56,914 nt of DNA, taken from NCBI GenBank assembly GCA_023701435.1, contig JAMPXB010000024.1, positions 1 to 56,914 of the forward strand, written 5' to 3'. Shown here one piece after another: positions 17,879-27,502 of this stretch. Source of the stretch: Bacteriovoracaceae bacterium. Lineage in GTDB: Bacteria; Bdellovibrionota; Bacteriovoracia; Bacteriovoracales; Bacteriovoracaceae. The stretch's first letter is position 1. Each line of letters begins with the position of its first letter. The notes beneath the pieces were generated by a model. That model made no database searches, was not told where the DNA came from, and saw only the letters and a list, made by a program, of their open reading frames with translations. The translations under genes and the position numbers were made by a program.

Positions 17879-18543
17879 AAAAGTTAATAGTTGTAGGGAA
17901 TGGAGAATTAGCCGAAATCGCTAATGAATACTTCACTTATGATTCAGATTATGAAATTGCGGCTTTTTCTGTCGATAAACGGTATATTCCTGAGTCCGGA
18001 ATCTTTTGTGGTAAGCCTATTCTTGATTTTAATGAGATAGAAAAAAAATTTTCTCCAAAAGACTATGAAATGTTCGTGGCCATACCTTCCTCGCAGCTGA
18101 ATCGTTTGAGAACACGCTTTTATCATGCAGGGAAAGAGAAAGGCTATAAATTTGCTAAATACGTAAGTTCTCACGCCTTTGTCTGGAGGAATGTTGAAAT
18201 TGGTGAAAATTGTTTTATTTTTGAAGATAATACGATTCAGCCTTTTGTTAAAATAGGTAACAATTGCATTCTTTGGAGTGGCAATCATGTAGGACACAGA
18301 ACAGTAATCCATGATAACTGCTTCCTTACTTCCCATGTTGTTATATCAGGCTATTGTGAGATTGGAAGTGGAAGCTTTCTTGGGGTAAATTCAACTTTTA
18401 ATGATTTTACGGGGGTTGCTGAAAACTGCATTGTCGGGTCAGGGTCTTTGATTACAAAGAAACTTACCGATAAAGAATCTTTATATATGGGGTCTCCAGC
18501 TAAAAAGATCGAAGGTAAAAACGTTTGGGATATTAAACTCTAA
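17875..18543 (+). CDS. Sugar acyltransferase, NeuD/PglD-like left-handed beta-helix
   Basis: 222 aa. The N-terminal LIVVGNGELAEIANEYF is the Rossmann-like sugar-binding half seen in NeuD/PglD proteins. From about residue 95 there are hexapeptide repeats (VEIGENCFI, VKIGNNCIL and similar) of the acyl-CoA-dependent left-handed beta-helix, with the catalytic His probably in GHRTVIH. It is likely to N-acylate the 3-amino sugar made by the neighbouring dTDP pathway (the FdtC/QdtC step), judged by context. It overlaps rfbB by 4 bp and the next gene by 1 bp. Confidence 0.8.
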   Translation: MKKLIVVGNGELAEIANEYFTYDSDYEIAAFSVDKRYIPESGIFCGKPILDFNEIEKKFSPKDYEMFVAIPSSQLNRLRTRFYHAGKEKGYKFAKYVSSHAFVWRNVEIGENCFIFEDNTIQPFVKIGNNCILWSGNHVGHRTVIHDNCFLTSHVVISGYCEIGSGSFLGVNSTFNDFTGVAENCIVGSGSLITKKLTDKESLYMGSPAKKIEGKNVWDIKL

Positions 18544-19493
18544 TGGATAAAAATCTTAGACAACTTGTATTTAATCCTGTTAGTTACTCAGAATGGATCA
18601 GAAACTCTGCTCTTACTCCGACACCTTTTTTATTGAATGATGACACAATCAGAGTTTACTGTGGATTCAGAGATGATGAAGGTGTGAGTAGGATAGGTTT
18701 TGTTGATGTGTCTAGTCAAAACCCGACGACAATTCTAAAAGTATCAGAGACCCCTGCTCTTGATATTGGAAGAGACGGATGTTTTGATGATAATGGTGTC
18801 ATCCTCGGTCATATAGAGCGAAGGCAAAGTGAAGTTTGGATGTATTATGTTGGTTTTCAATTAACAAAGAAGGCCAAATTTCTTGCTTTTACAGGACTTG
18901 CAATCAGCAAGGATAGCGGGACTACTTTCCAAAGATTCTCGGAGGCACCAATTCTTGATCGTCATCATGGAGGAACAACAATTAGAGCTCTTCATTCAGT
19001 TGTAAAACATGGAGAGACCTGGTTAGGCTGGTTTGCACAAGGTGATGGATGGGAAACTATAAATGGTAGACAGTTTCCTCAATATAACATTTGGCAAGCC
19101 GATTCTAAAGATGGAATCCACTTTAAAAATCCAAAGCTAGTAATCGATAATGATTACTCTAAGCATGAATATCGGATTGGTCGTCCTAGCACTTTTGATA
19201 TACATGGCCAGCTTTATATGTTTTTCACTAAGGGAACAACATCTGGAAAAGATTATTTTCCTGGGACGGCCAAGCTGAACCAAGAAGGAATATGGGAGCG
19301 AGATGATTCTCTGTTTCCTTTAAATTTATCTAAGGAAGGATGGGACTCAACACATCTTTGTTATCCTCGGATGATAGAAGTAAAAGAAAAATATTATTTG
19401 TTCTATAATGGAAACAATATGGGTCACGACGGTTTTGGAGTGGCAGAAGTAACAGCATGGGTTCAATCGAAATTAAAAAATATTCAGACTTAG
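18543..19493 (+). CDS. Five-bladed beta-propeller protein, GH43/GH130-like
   Basis: 316 aa without a signal peptide, so cytoplasmic. Repeated blocks of the form D/GRPS...L-Y-M-F-F and YYLFYNGNNMG with acidic residues are typical of the five-bladed propeller of glycosidase clans containing families 32, 43, 62, 68 and 130. Similar cytoplasmic proteins of unknown activity occur in O-antigen loci and may act as transferases or phosphorylases rather than hydrolases. It is translationally linked to the acyltransferase (1-bp overlap) and overlaps the next gene by 37 bp. Substrate unknown. Confidence 0.65.
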   Translation: MDKNLRQLVFNPVSYSEWIRNSALTPTPFLLNDDTIRVYCGFRDDEGVSRIGFVDVSSQNPTTILKVSETPALDIGRDGCFDDNGVILGHIERRQSEVWMYYVGFQLTKKAKFLAFTGLAISKDSGTTFQRFSEAPILDRHHGGTTIRALHSVVKHGETWLGWFAQGDGWETINGRQFPQYNIWQADSKDGIHFKNPKLVIDNDYSKHEYRIGRPSTFDIHGQLYMFFTKGTTSGKDYFPGTAKLNQEGIWERDDSLFPLNLSKEGWDSTHLCYPRMIEVKEKYYLFYNGNNMGHDGFGVAEVTAWVQSKLKNIQT

Positions 19494-20398
19494 ACAAAAG
19501 TCTTTGGGATGATTTTATCCACAGATCTCGCAATGGTATATTTCTCTTTGAGAGGAATTTCATGGACTATCACTCTGATAGGTTCCAGGATCATTCTTTA
19601 TTTTTTTTTGACAATTCAAAACTTGTTGGTCTTTTGCCAGCAAATTCTAAGGGAAATATTATTTATTCGCATCAAGGCCTTACATTTGGAGGCTTGATAT
19701 ATGGAATTGAAACAAAGGCGACTACCGTTGGCGAGATTATTAATGAGTTGGTTTCTTATTACAAGGCTAATGGCTTTGAAGAGATAATTTATAAGCCGAC
19801 ACCTTATTTTCTTCATTCTTATCCTTCACAGGAAGACCTTTATTTTTGGCATTTAAAAGGGGCTAAGTTGATCAGGAGAGATCTATCATCACTAATTGAC
19901 CTCACTCATGATTATAAATATTCGAAAGGAAGAAAGTGGATTATCAATAAAGCTAAAAAAGAGGGTATAACGGTAAGGCTTTGCAATGAATGGCAATCTT
20001 TTTATCAAATACTATCCGCCGCTCTTGTCGCTCATGGAACAAAACCCGTCCATAGCGTAGAAGAATTGCAGCTTTTAAGTAGCAGGTTTCCAGAAGACTT
20101 CAGGCTATTTGGAGCTTTTTTAAATGATTCCCTCATGGCCGGAGCTGTTACTTTTAAATATGGTAAAACTCTTCACACCCAATATCTCGCAAACAGCGAT
20201 AAAGGGAGAGAACTTGGAGCGCTTGATCTCTTGCTTGATGAGCTTGTTACTATTTCTCGTTTAGAAAATTATGATTATTTAAGCTTTGGAATATCGACAG
20301 TGGATGAAGGAAGAACAATTAATAATGGCCTTCTTCAGCAAAAAGAAAGTTATGGCGGAAGAGGTGTCCTTCATGACTGGTACAGCTGTAAGCTTTAA
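19457..20398 (+). CDS. GNAT/FemAB-like acyltransferase
   Basis: 313 aa with two GNAT-like halves, as in FemAB-type proteins. The second half contains FGAFLNDSLMAGAVTFKYG, HTQYLANSDKGRELGALDLLLDELV and YLSFGIS, matching the acyl-CoA-binding region and C-terminal strands of this group, often found in polysaccharide loci. It probably transfers an acyl or amino-acyl group to an amino sugar. It overlaps the 3' end of the propeller gene by 37 bp in another frame. The next gene is convergent, ending 2 bp away. Confidence 0.7.
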   Translation: MGSIEIKKYSDLDKSLWDDFIHRSRNGIFLFERNFMDYHSDRFQDHSLFFFDNSKLVGLLPANSKGNIIYSHQGLTFGGLIYGIETKATTVGEIINELVSYYKANGFEEIIYKPTPYFLHSYPSQEDLYFWHLKGAKLIRRDLSSLIDLTHDYKYSKGRKWIINKAKKEGITVRLCNEWQSFYQILSAALVAHGTKPVHSVEELQLLSSRFPEDFRLFGAFLNDSLMAGAVTFKYGKTLHTQYLANSDKGRELGALDLLLDELVTISRLENYDYLSFGISTVDEGRTINNGLLQQKESYGGRGVLHDWYSCKL

Positions 20399-20399
20399 T

Positions 20400-21293
20400 T
20401 TATTTAAAGAACCCTATTATCATATAGGCTGTCCGGCCTAGCCATTTTATTGAGCTAAGAGATGTTGGAAAAGTATTGAGAAAATATCTAAATGCTTCCC
20501 GTTTTTCGTTCTTCTTTTGATTTTCAAGGCATGCACTATAGAAAACTAGCTTTGAGTATTTTGTTACTACATCTGGATGTTTTTTTTCAAAGCGCTCTTT
20601 CAAAATGCTGAGAAGTCTCAAACGATCATCATAATATGTTTGAACAACGGATGCTCCTGTTGAATGCTTTCTGTACCGAACGAGTGGTTTGTCGATAAAT
20701 ACACCTTCCCCTCTGGAAAGTAGCTCAATTACAAACATGTGGTCATTGATGTACTTCAAGGTCTCATCGTACAAAACACCTTTGATAATGGATTGGCGAT
20801 ATAACAGGGTGGGGCTTGGTATGGAATTCTCTACCAGTAACTCTTTAAGATCCGTGGTGGGCCTATTAAGAATACCATAGTGATTTACAATTTTTTTTCC
20901 AGTGGAAGACAAGAACCATTCCATGTCACTGAAACAAAAGCTTGCATCAGGGTGCTGTTCCAGCTGCTGAACTTGAAGAGATATTCTGTCGGGACGCATA
21001 ATATCGTCGCCTGAAAATAAGCTGACATATTTTTCATTAGAAATCTTACTAATGAGAAGATTCACATTTCTTGAAATGCCTAAGTTGACTTCATTCTTAA
21101 TAAATGTAATTTGAACTTGAGGATTTTCTTCTAAAAAAGTCTCTATAACTTCGACTGTTTTGTCTTTTGATTTATCATCGGAAATGACAATATTCAGATT
21201 CTTGTGAGTTTGATTAAGTATACTCTCAATGCAAGGAATGATGTAATCCTGGTGGTTATAAGTAGTGATGCCGACAAATACTCTGGGTTCCAT
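20400..21293 (-). CDS. Glycosyltransferase family 2
   Basis: GT-A fold transferase of 297 aa, beginning PRVFVGITTYNHQDYI. It has the nucleotide-binding ISDDKSKDKT and the metal motif SGDDIM, plus LVRYRKHSTGAS near the end as in many O-antigen transferases. I chose the ATG at 21293, 4 bp after the stop of the upstream gene; the in-frame TTG at 21305 overlaps that gene and has no better support. It belongs to the minus-strand operon with the fused aminotransferase and rfbA and may transfer the 3-amino sugar. Confidence 0.85.
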   Translation of the reverse strand: MEPRVFVGITTYNHQDYIIPCIESILNQTHKNLNIVISDDKSKDKTVEVIETFLEENPQVQITFIKNEVNLGISRNVNLLISKISNEKYVSLFSGDDIMRPDRISLQVQQLEQHPDASFCFSDMEWFLSSTGKKIVNHYGILNRPTTDLKELLVENSIPSPTLLYRQSIIKGVLYDETLKYINDHMFVIELLSRGEGVFIDKPLVRYRKHSTGASVVQTYYDDRLRLLSILKERFEKKHPDVVTKYSKLVFYSACLENQKKNEKREAFRYFLNTFPTSLSSIKWLGRTAYMIIGFFK

Positions 21294-21297
21294 GATG

Positions 21298-22821
21298 TTA
21301 CTCAAAAAACTTTCTCACATGCCTTGCAACAAATTCAATCTCCTCATCCCGATGATGGGCATCTAGGGGTAAGCTCAAAAGTTGTGTTGCTTGTTCATGT
21401 GCAATTGGGAAGTCAGTTGGTGCATAGTTTAAATGATGATAGCAAAGTTGTTCGTGGATAGGTATAGGGTAATGGATGTTATATCCAATCCGATATTTGT
21501 CTAAAAATCTCATCAGGTCGGCGCGGCGATTGTTAAGGACACGAACGACAAAAACATGCCAAACAGGTTCACATCTCTGGGCTACATATGGAAGTACAAG
21601 CTCGTCAATTTCACCTAGCTCTTTGAAATAAATTCGTGAAAGCTCTTTTCTCTTCTGGTTCCAGCTATCAAGAAGTGGCAGTTTGACATTGAGGAAAGCT
21701 GCTTGAATTTCATCAAGTCGGCTATTTGTCCCAAGATAGTCGTGATGATATTTTTTCTTGGATCCATAATTTCTTATATAAGAACAGGTCTGGGCTAAAT
21801 CCTTGTCATTTGTAACAATCGCCCCAGCATCTCCATAAGCTCCAAGATTTTTTGTTGGATAAAAACTAAATGTTGCGGCGTCGCCATAAAAACCACAAGT
21901 TTTGCCATTGTAGAGTGCTCCATGTGCTTGAGCTGAATCTTCAAGAATTTTTAGTGAATGTTTTTTAGCGATGTTAACGATGGCTTCCATGTCTGCCATT
22001 TGTCCGTATAGATGAGTGAGAGCGATAGCCTTCGTTTTCTTAGTGATTGCTTTCTCAATAAGTTCGGGATTAATATTATAAGTTCTTGGATCATTATCTA
22101 CAAATACCGGAGTTGCGCCGACATTGGAAACAGCAAGAGCCGTAGCGACAAAACTGTTGGCAGCAACAATCACTTCATCTCCGGCTTTTACACCCCAGGC
22201 ATTTAACACAATCTCTAATGCCTCAAGACCATTGCTTACACCTAAGCAGTAGTTGGCTTTACAGTATTGGGCAAAATTGGCTTCAAATTTTTCCAGTTCG
22301 TTTCCCATAATATAATGGCCAGATGAAAGAACTTTCTGACTTGCAATTACAAGTTCATTACCTATTTCCTGGTAGCTTCTTTTGAAATCAAGATAGGAGA
22401 CCGATTGAACAGATTTTGACGATTGGTTCCATGCGTTGAAATCATCAAGGTTTCGGATATAATCACTTTCAACATAAGTATTTGATGCGAGAACAACACA
22501 CACAGCATTTTTGCTAAAATTATTGAGATCCCTCCAGTAACCAGGAGGAACAATTAGTGCGCCACTTTCGGGGGTCATTTCGAAATGGAAATTCTGGTCA
22601 TCCTTATTGAGATTTATTTCAAAGCTTCCGGATGTCGCGATAAAGCATTGCCAAAGTTCCTTGTGGGCGTGCGCTCCACGTGAAGCAGTTTCATCGACAT
22701 CTCTAATCCAATATACTCTGTTAATAATGAAACTAATTTCTTTACCCGTTTCGATTACATTCAATTTGCCTGCAGGAGTAGAGTAGTCTTGAATCTTAAT
22801 AACTGTTGGTTTTGTAATCAT
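21298..22821 (-). CDS. Fused sugar 3,4-ketoisomerase (FdtA/QdtA) and aminotransferase (FdtB/QdtB)
   Basis: 507 aa with two domains. Residues 1-135 are a WxcM/FdtA cupin ([24 protein letters not shown]) that isomerises dTDP-4-keto-6-deoxyglucose to the 3-keto form. From about 145 it is a DegT/DnrJ/EryC1 PLP aminotransferase ([35 protein letters not shown] with the PLP Lys) that makes the 3-amino sugar. Usually these are separate proteins of about 140 and 370 aa. It overlaps rfbA by 1 bp. Together with rfbA/rfbB it makes dTDP-Fuc3N or dTDP-Qui3N; which epimer is not decided by sequence. Confidence 0.9.
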   Translation of the reverse strand: MITKPTVIKIQDYSTPAGKLNVIETGKEISFIINRVYWIRDVDETASRGAHAHKELWQCFIATSGSFEINLNKDDQNFHFEMTPESGALIVPPGYWRDLNNFSKNAVCVVLASNTYVESDYIRNLDDFNAWNQSSKSVQSVSYLDFKRSYQEIGNELVIASQKVLSSGHYIMGNELEKFEANFAQYCKANYCLGVSNGLEALEIVLNAWGVKAGDEVIVAANSFVATALAVSNVGATPVFVDNDPRTYNINPELIEKAITKKTKAIALTHLYGQMADMEAIVNIAKKHSLKILEDSAQAHGALYNGKTCGFYGDAATFSFYPTKNLGAYGDAGAIVTNDKDLAQTCSYIRNYGSKKKYHHDYLGTNSRLDEIQAAFLNVKLPLLDSWNQKRKELSRIYFKELGEIDELVLPYVAQRCEPVWHVFVVRVLNNRRADLMRFLDKYRIGYNIHYPIPIHEQLCYHHLNYAPTDFPIAHEQATQLLSLPLDAHHRDEEIEFVARHVRKFFE

Positions 22822-23699
22822 TAAGTTAATTTCCCGTTAACTAGAACCTTATCAAGGTAAGACCTATAAGAAGATCCTTCTTTTATATTATTTCTGAGCT
22901 TAAAAAATTCATTTTGGGAAATAAAACCTTGTCTTAAGGCAACTTCTTCCAAGCAAGCAATTTTGAGACCCTGAATTTGTTCTACGGTTCTGACATAATC
23001 TGAAATGGTTGCTAACGATTCGGGTGTGCCAGCATCCATCCAAACACTACCTCTTTTCATAGTAGAACAAGATAATTTTTTTTCAGATAGATATCGGTTA
23101 TTTAAGTCTGTAATTTCGAGTTCGCCTCGCAGGGATGGTTTTAGCTCTTTTACATATTTCACAACCGAATTATCATAGAAGTAGAGCCCAACTGCTGCAT
23201 ACTGAGATTTTGGTTTTTTTGGTTTTTCCTCTAGAGAAATAACCTGATCATAGGAGTCCTTTTCAACAACACCAAATCTCTCTGGATCTGGAACATGGTA
23301 TCCAACAATCTGTGCTCCTGTGAAATTAGAAGATGGCTTCACTTCATTCACACTACCAGCGAAGCTGAAGACATTATCTCCAAGGATAAGACAGACTGAG
23401 CTGTTCTCAATAAAGTCATTACCTAGAATAAAAGCTTCAGCGATTCCTTTAGGTTCTTCCTGAATTTTGTAAGTAAGCTTTATTCCGTATTGTGACCCCG
23501 ATCCTAAATATTTTTCAATTAATGGAAGATCTCGGGGGGTACTAATAATTAGAACATCTTTTATCCCTAAGAGCATGAGGGTCGAGAGTGGATAACAAAT
23601 CATGGGTTTATCATAAACCGGAAGAAGTTGCTTTGAAGTTACCTCCGTAAGAGGATAAAGGCGTGTACCACTACCACCGGCCAGCAAAATACCTTTCAT
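22821..23699 (-). CDS. rfbA: Glucose-1-phosphate thymidylyltransferase, RfbA/RmlA
   Basis: Makes dTDP-glucose from dTTP and glucose-1-phosphate. It shows [37 protein letters not shown] and the [17 protein letters not shown]-terminal signature. Length of 292 aa is standard. First gene of the minus-strand operon rfbA-(fdtA-fdtB)-glycosyltransferase; a 143-bp divergent region separates it from the flippase gene, and the promoters of both must lie there. Confidence 0.95.
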   Translation of the reverse strand: MKGILLAGGSGTRLYPLTEVTSKQLLPVYDKPMICYPLSTLMLLGIKDVLIISTPRDLPLIEKYLGSGSQYGIKLTYKIQEEPKGIAEAFILGNDFIENSSVCLILGDNVFSFAGSVNEVKPSSNFTGAQIVGYHVPDPERFGVVEKDSYDQVISLEEKPKKPKSQYAAVGLYFYDNSVVKYVKELKPSLRGELEITDLNNRYLSEKKLSCSTMKRGSVWMDAGTPESLATISDYVRTVEQIQGLKIACLEEVALRQGFISQNEFFKLRNNIKEGSSYRSYLDKVLVNGKLT

Positions 23700-23842
23700 A
23701 AAGTGTCCATTTTAATAATTGAATGAATTTTATAAAAATATCATAAAAAACACGGAGAAGCCCAATTTTTTCGCAACAAGTTGGCGGGATCTACATAATG
23801 ATTCATTTCCATGAATAGAAGAATCAAGTATTCTTTTTAAAC

Positions 23843-25180
23843 ATGATGTTAAAAGCTTTTAAATCCCATTTTTTGAAAGGAACACCAGAAACCAATAAGA
23901 TTATAGTTGGGGCTTCGTACTTGTTGTTTGAAAAAATATCGAAACTAGTTATTGGTTTAGTTATTCATTCATTAATGGCCCGCTATTTATCCCCTGAAAA
24001 TTTCGGAAAAATGGGATATATCATTAATCTCGCAACAGCTTTTCTTCCGGTAACATTATTTGGTCTTGAGGATGTCGCAGTCCAAAAAATGGTTGCAAGT
24101 TCTCAAGAATCATCGTCAGAGGTTGTTACTGATATCTTGTTTTTAAGAGTCACTGCATTTTTATTTGTTGGAGTGCTATCGGCATTCTTCCTCTTAACAT
24201 TTAGACCAGAAGGAAGCTTTGAATTTATTCTAATGGCGTGGATATTCTGCGTTGTTTATAATTTTATTGGTACGTTTTATTCGCTTGAGTTACCTTTTTT
24301 GAGCAAGGTTTCCAACCGTCCTATTTTTTATTCGAGATTCATTGGCTATATGGCCGGAACTGCACTTAAAATTCTGGGGATAATTCAAAACTTTGGTTTC
24401 AAATTCATTTTGGCGACCTATATTGTGGAAGAGTTAATTGGAAAAATAACTCTTGCAGCATACTACTTCTCCAATTTTAACTTAAAAAAAGTACATTCTG
24501 ATTGGAGCAAATATAAGTCATACGTTAAGCCAAGTTTTTGGATTGTAACAGGTACTTTCCTTATGATTCTAGAAAATAAAATCGGTTTCTTTCTTATTGA
24601 AAAACTAAGCGACTCAAAATCCTTAGGATTTTTCACTGCTTCGTTCATGCTGGTCGATTTGTGGACATTCCTTCCAGTTGCATTAATGAGTGCGATCCTT
24701 CCATCATTGGTTAAGCTTCAGAAGTCAGACAAAAATGAGTACAAAAGACGTCTGGAAGATGTTCATGGGTTATTTTTTCTTGTTCAATTCTTCTTTATAA
24801 TAGGCGTTTGGATAGTTGCTCCATATCTTATTCAAGTGCTGTATGGAGCTCCTTACGAGGGAACCGAATATTTTTTAAGATGGCAATCTCTTACGGTGGT
24901 CTTAACTTTTATTCAAATACTAAGAATGCGCTGGTTCCTTGTTGAGGAAAAGATAAGATTATGGGCTCTAATGAATGGTAGCCAACTTTTAATCACCTTC
25001 TTTCTAGCTTATTATTTAAAACTGGGGAAAGATATATCTGGTATCGTTATTAGTAGTTTCTTTAGCTTCATAGTGATCAACGTAATTTTTTCGCTGAAAT
25101 CTAATTTAATTAAAGAAGCATTTAAGGATCAGTTAATGAGTTTTAAATACGCTCACAGATTAATAAGGAATTTTACATAG
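23843..25180 (+). CDS. wzx: Oligosaccharide flippase, Wzx family (first of two)
   Basis: 445 aa with about 12-14 hydrophobic helices and the polysaccharide-biosynthesis/MOP exporter N-terminus (YLLFEKISKLVIGLVI then ARYLSPENFG). It moves undecaprenyl-diphosphate-linked repeat units across the inner membrane. It stands alone on the plus strand between two minus-strand operons. A second Wzx gene at 33095-34429 belongs to the next block, so the locus either carries two export systems or is the product of joining two clusters. Confidence 0.85.
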   Translation: MMLKAFKSHFLKGTPETNKIIVGASYLLFEKISKLVIGLVIHSLMARYLSPENFGKMGYIINLATAFLPVTLFGLEDVAVQKMVASSQESSSEVVTDILFLRVTAFLFVGVLSAFFLLTFRPEGSFEFILMAWIFCVVYNFIGTFYSLELPFLSKVSNRPIFYSRFIGYMAGTALKILGIIQNFGFKFILATYIVEELIGKITLAAYYFSNFNLKKVHSDWSKYKSYVKPSFWIVTGTFLMILENKIGFFLIEKLSDSKSLGFFTASFMLVDLWTFLPVALMSAILPSLVKLQKSDKNEYKRRLEDVHGLFFLVQFFFIIGVWIVAPYLIQVLYGAPYEGTEYFLRWQSLTVVLTFIQILRMRWFLVEEKIRLWALMNGSQLLITFFLAYYLKLGKDISGIVISSFFSFIVINVIFSLKSNLIKEAFKDQLMSFKYAHRLIRNFT

Positions 25181-25372
25181 ATTGAATTTTTGTTTTGATT
25201 TATCCAACTCCTCATCTAATTCCACCTTAGGTTTTAGTTAAAGTTTTAATTTTAAAAATGTCGAATAGCCTTTTGTTTAATCTGGCGCATTAACGGGAGT
25301 ATAGGTTTAAAAAGTGTATTTGAATCTGATTTTTCCCTACGGAGCCCATTGTTATACTTTATCTTTCAAACA

Positions 25373-25399
25373 AATACAGTTGGTTTGCGGTACTGTATT
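25373..25399. terminator. Possible shared terminator hairpin
   Basis: AATACAGT (25373-25380) pairs with ACTGTATT (25392-25399), lying between the convergent flippase and fcl genes. The remaining part of the 231-bp gap shows nothing I can name. Confidence 0.35.
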
Positions 25400-25411
25400 C
25401 TAATAAGCGAA

Positions 25412-26380
25412 TCATTGAGAATACCTCACCTTGCTCTGATTCTTCAGAAACCATAAGTAGGTGCTTTGTAAACCTTCTTCCAGCTTGATGCTGTGTTGCC
25501 AGCCTAGTGCTTGAAGACGGGAGACATCCAATAGCTTACGTGGGGTACCATCGGGTTTACTAGTGTCGAATACTAATTCACCACCAAATCCAACCACTTT
25601 CTTCATAGTTTCGGCTAGTTCGTGAATTGTACAGTCTACACCTGTGCCCACGTTGATATGTGAGAGCATTGGCTGAGTGTTCGCTTGGTAGGTTGTTTTA
25701 TCTAGATTCATTACGTGCACACTGGCTGCAGCCATATCGCTTACATGCAAGAACTCACGCATTGGTTTGCCACTACCCCAAACTACAACTTGTGAAGCAT
25801 TGGCGAGTTTTGCTTCATGAAAGCGTCTCATCATCGCTGGGATAACGTGACTATTTTCTGGATGAAAGTTGTCATTTTCACCGTATAAGTTTGTTGGCAT
25901 CACACTTCGATAATCACGTCTGTACTGACGATTATAGCTTTCACAAAGTTTGATACCAGCAATCTTAGCGATCGCATAAGGCTCGTTAGTCGATTCAAGT
26001 GTACCCGTTAATAAAGCAGTTTCCATAATAGGCTGCTCTGCTAGTGCAGGGTAGATACAGGAAGAGCCAAGAAATAATAGTTTTTGCACATCATATAGAT
26101 GAGCCGCGTGAATGATGTTTGATTCAATCATTAGGTTTTCATAGATGAAATCTGCAGGGTAAGTATTGTTAGCATGGATACCGCCCACCTTGGCTGCTGC
26201 GAGATAAACTTGATCAGGTCTTTTTTGTTTAAAAAAAGATTGCACTTCGGCTTGATTGGTTAAATCTAACTCGTCGCGAGTAGCATAAATCAGCTCAGCC
26301 TCAGGATTTTTAGTGAGATGGGCTACTAACGCCGAACCTACCATGCCTTTATGACCAGCCACAAAAATTCTTGTACTCAT
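25412..26380 (-). CDS. fcl: GDP-L-fucose synthase
   Basis: Epimerase-reductase that converts GDP-4-keto-6-deoxymannose to GDP-L-fucose. It shows [13 protein letters not shown] (NADP site), [26 protein letters not shown] and [15 protein letters not shown] (YxxxK), plus [12 protein letters not shown], all diagnostic. Length of 322 aa is usual. It lies 3 bp after gmd in the same operon. Base composition of fcl and gmd looks somewhat higher in GC than the AT-rich genes that follow (28.7-36 kb), consistent with different origins. Confidence 0.95.
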   Translation of the reverse strand: MSTRIFVAGHKGMVGSALVAHLTKNPEAELIYATRDELDLTNQAEVQSFFKQKRPDQVYLAAAKVGGIHANNTYPADFIYENLMIESNIIHAAHLYDVQKLLFLGSSCIYPALAEQPIMETALLTGTLESTNEPYAIAKIAGIKLCESYNRQYRRDYRSVMPTNLYGENDNFHPENSHVIPAMMRRFHEAKLANASQVVVWGSGKPMREFLHVSDMAAASVHVMNLDKTTYQANTQPMLSHINVGTGVDCTIHELAETMKKVVGFGGELVFDTSKPDGTPRKLLDVSRLQALGWQHSIKLEEGLQSTYLWFLKNQSKVRYSQ

Positions 26381-26383
26381 ATT

Positions 26384-27502
26384 TTAGTCTTCTACACTGA
26401 TTGGTAATCCATAGCCATGCTCTCTTAATAAAGCATGTCGTTTAGCTACTTTAAGATCCTCGGCCACCATCTCAGCACACATTTTTTGTACAGTTATTTC
26501 AGGTACCCAGCCAAGTTTTTCTCTAGCCTTTCTTGGATCTCCCAGCAATGTTTCAACTTCTGCTGGCCTAAAATAACGTGGATCAATACGTACCAGTACG
26601 TCACCTATTTTTACTGCGGGTGCCTTATTGCCCTCGATCTTATTTACGATACCTACTTCTTCTAGACCTGTGCCTTCAAAGTGCAAAGTGATACCTAGTT
26701 CTTTCGCTGACCAATCAATAAACTGGCGCACGGAGTACTGCACACCGGTTGCGATAACAAAGTCTTCAGGTTGGTCTTGCTGAAGCATTAACCATTGCAT
26801 ACGCACATAGTCCTTAGCATGTCCCCAATCCCGTAGTGCATCGATATTTCCCATAAATAAGCACTGTTCTAGACCTTGAGAAATATTTGCTAAGCCTCGG
26901 GTAATTTTACGAGTAACAAATGTCTCACCACGGCGAGGGGATTCATGATTAAACAATGTTCCGTTACAGGCAAACATGCCATAAGACTCACGATAATTAA
27001 CCGTAATCCAGTAGGCATAGAGCTTGGCCACAGCATAGGGGGAACGCGGGTAGAAGGGTGTTGTTTCTTTTTGAGGAGTTTCTTGTACCAACCCATAAAG
27101 TTCAGAAGTAGAAGCTTGATAAAACTTAGTTTTCTTTTCTAGCCCAAGTAGGCGAATGGCTTCTAGCAGGCGCAACGTACCCATTGCATCCACATCGGCA
27201 GTGTATTCAGGCGATTCAAATGACACTGCAACGTGCGACTGAGCTCCTAGGTTATACACCTCATCAGGCTGAACCTGTTGAATAATGCGGGTGAGGTTGG
27301 ACGAGTCCGTTAGATCTCCGTAGTGCAGTATAAAGTTTTTGTTATCCGTATGTGGATCCTGATAGATGTGATCCACCCTGTGGGTATTAAATGAGGAAGC
27401 ACGACGTTTGATGCCGTGAACTTGATAACCTTTTTCCAACAGGAACTCTGCTAGGTAAGATCCATCCTGGCCGGTGATACCGGTGATAAGGGCTTTTTTC
27501 AT
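26384..27502 (-). CDS. gmd: GDP-mannose 4,6-dehydratase
   Basis: First step to GDP-L-fucose. It shows [57 protein letters not shown] and [15 protein letters not shown] (YxxxK), then [18 protein letters not shown]; all are diagnostic. Length of 372 aa is standard. The stop is 3 bp from fcl and its start is 1 bp from the upstream glycosyltransferase, so the genes are co-translated. Confidence 0.95.
   Translation of the reverse strand: MKKALITGITGQDGSYLAEFLLEKGYQVHGIKRRASSFNTHRVDHIYQDPHTDNKNFILHYGDLTDSSNLTRIIQQVQPDEVYNLGAQSHVAVSFESPEYTADVDAMGTLRLLEAIRLLGLEKKTKFYQASTSELYGLVQETPQKETTPFYPRSPYAVAKLYAYWITVNYRESYGMFACNGTLFNHESPRRGETFVTRKITRGLANISQGLEQCLFMGNIDALRDWGHAKDYVRMQWLMLQQDQPEDFVIATGVQYSVRQFIDWSAKELGITLHFEGTGLEEVGIVNKIEGNKAPAVKIGDVLVRIDPRYFRPAEVETLLGDPRKAREKLGWVPEITVQKMCAEMVAEDLKVAKRHALLREHGYGLPISVED

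Noticed and set aside
16874..23699. dTDP-rhamnose pathway
   Set aside because: rmlA and rmlB are present but no rmlC or rmlD; the ketoisomerase-aminotransferase fusion points to a 3-amino sugar.
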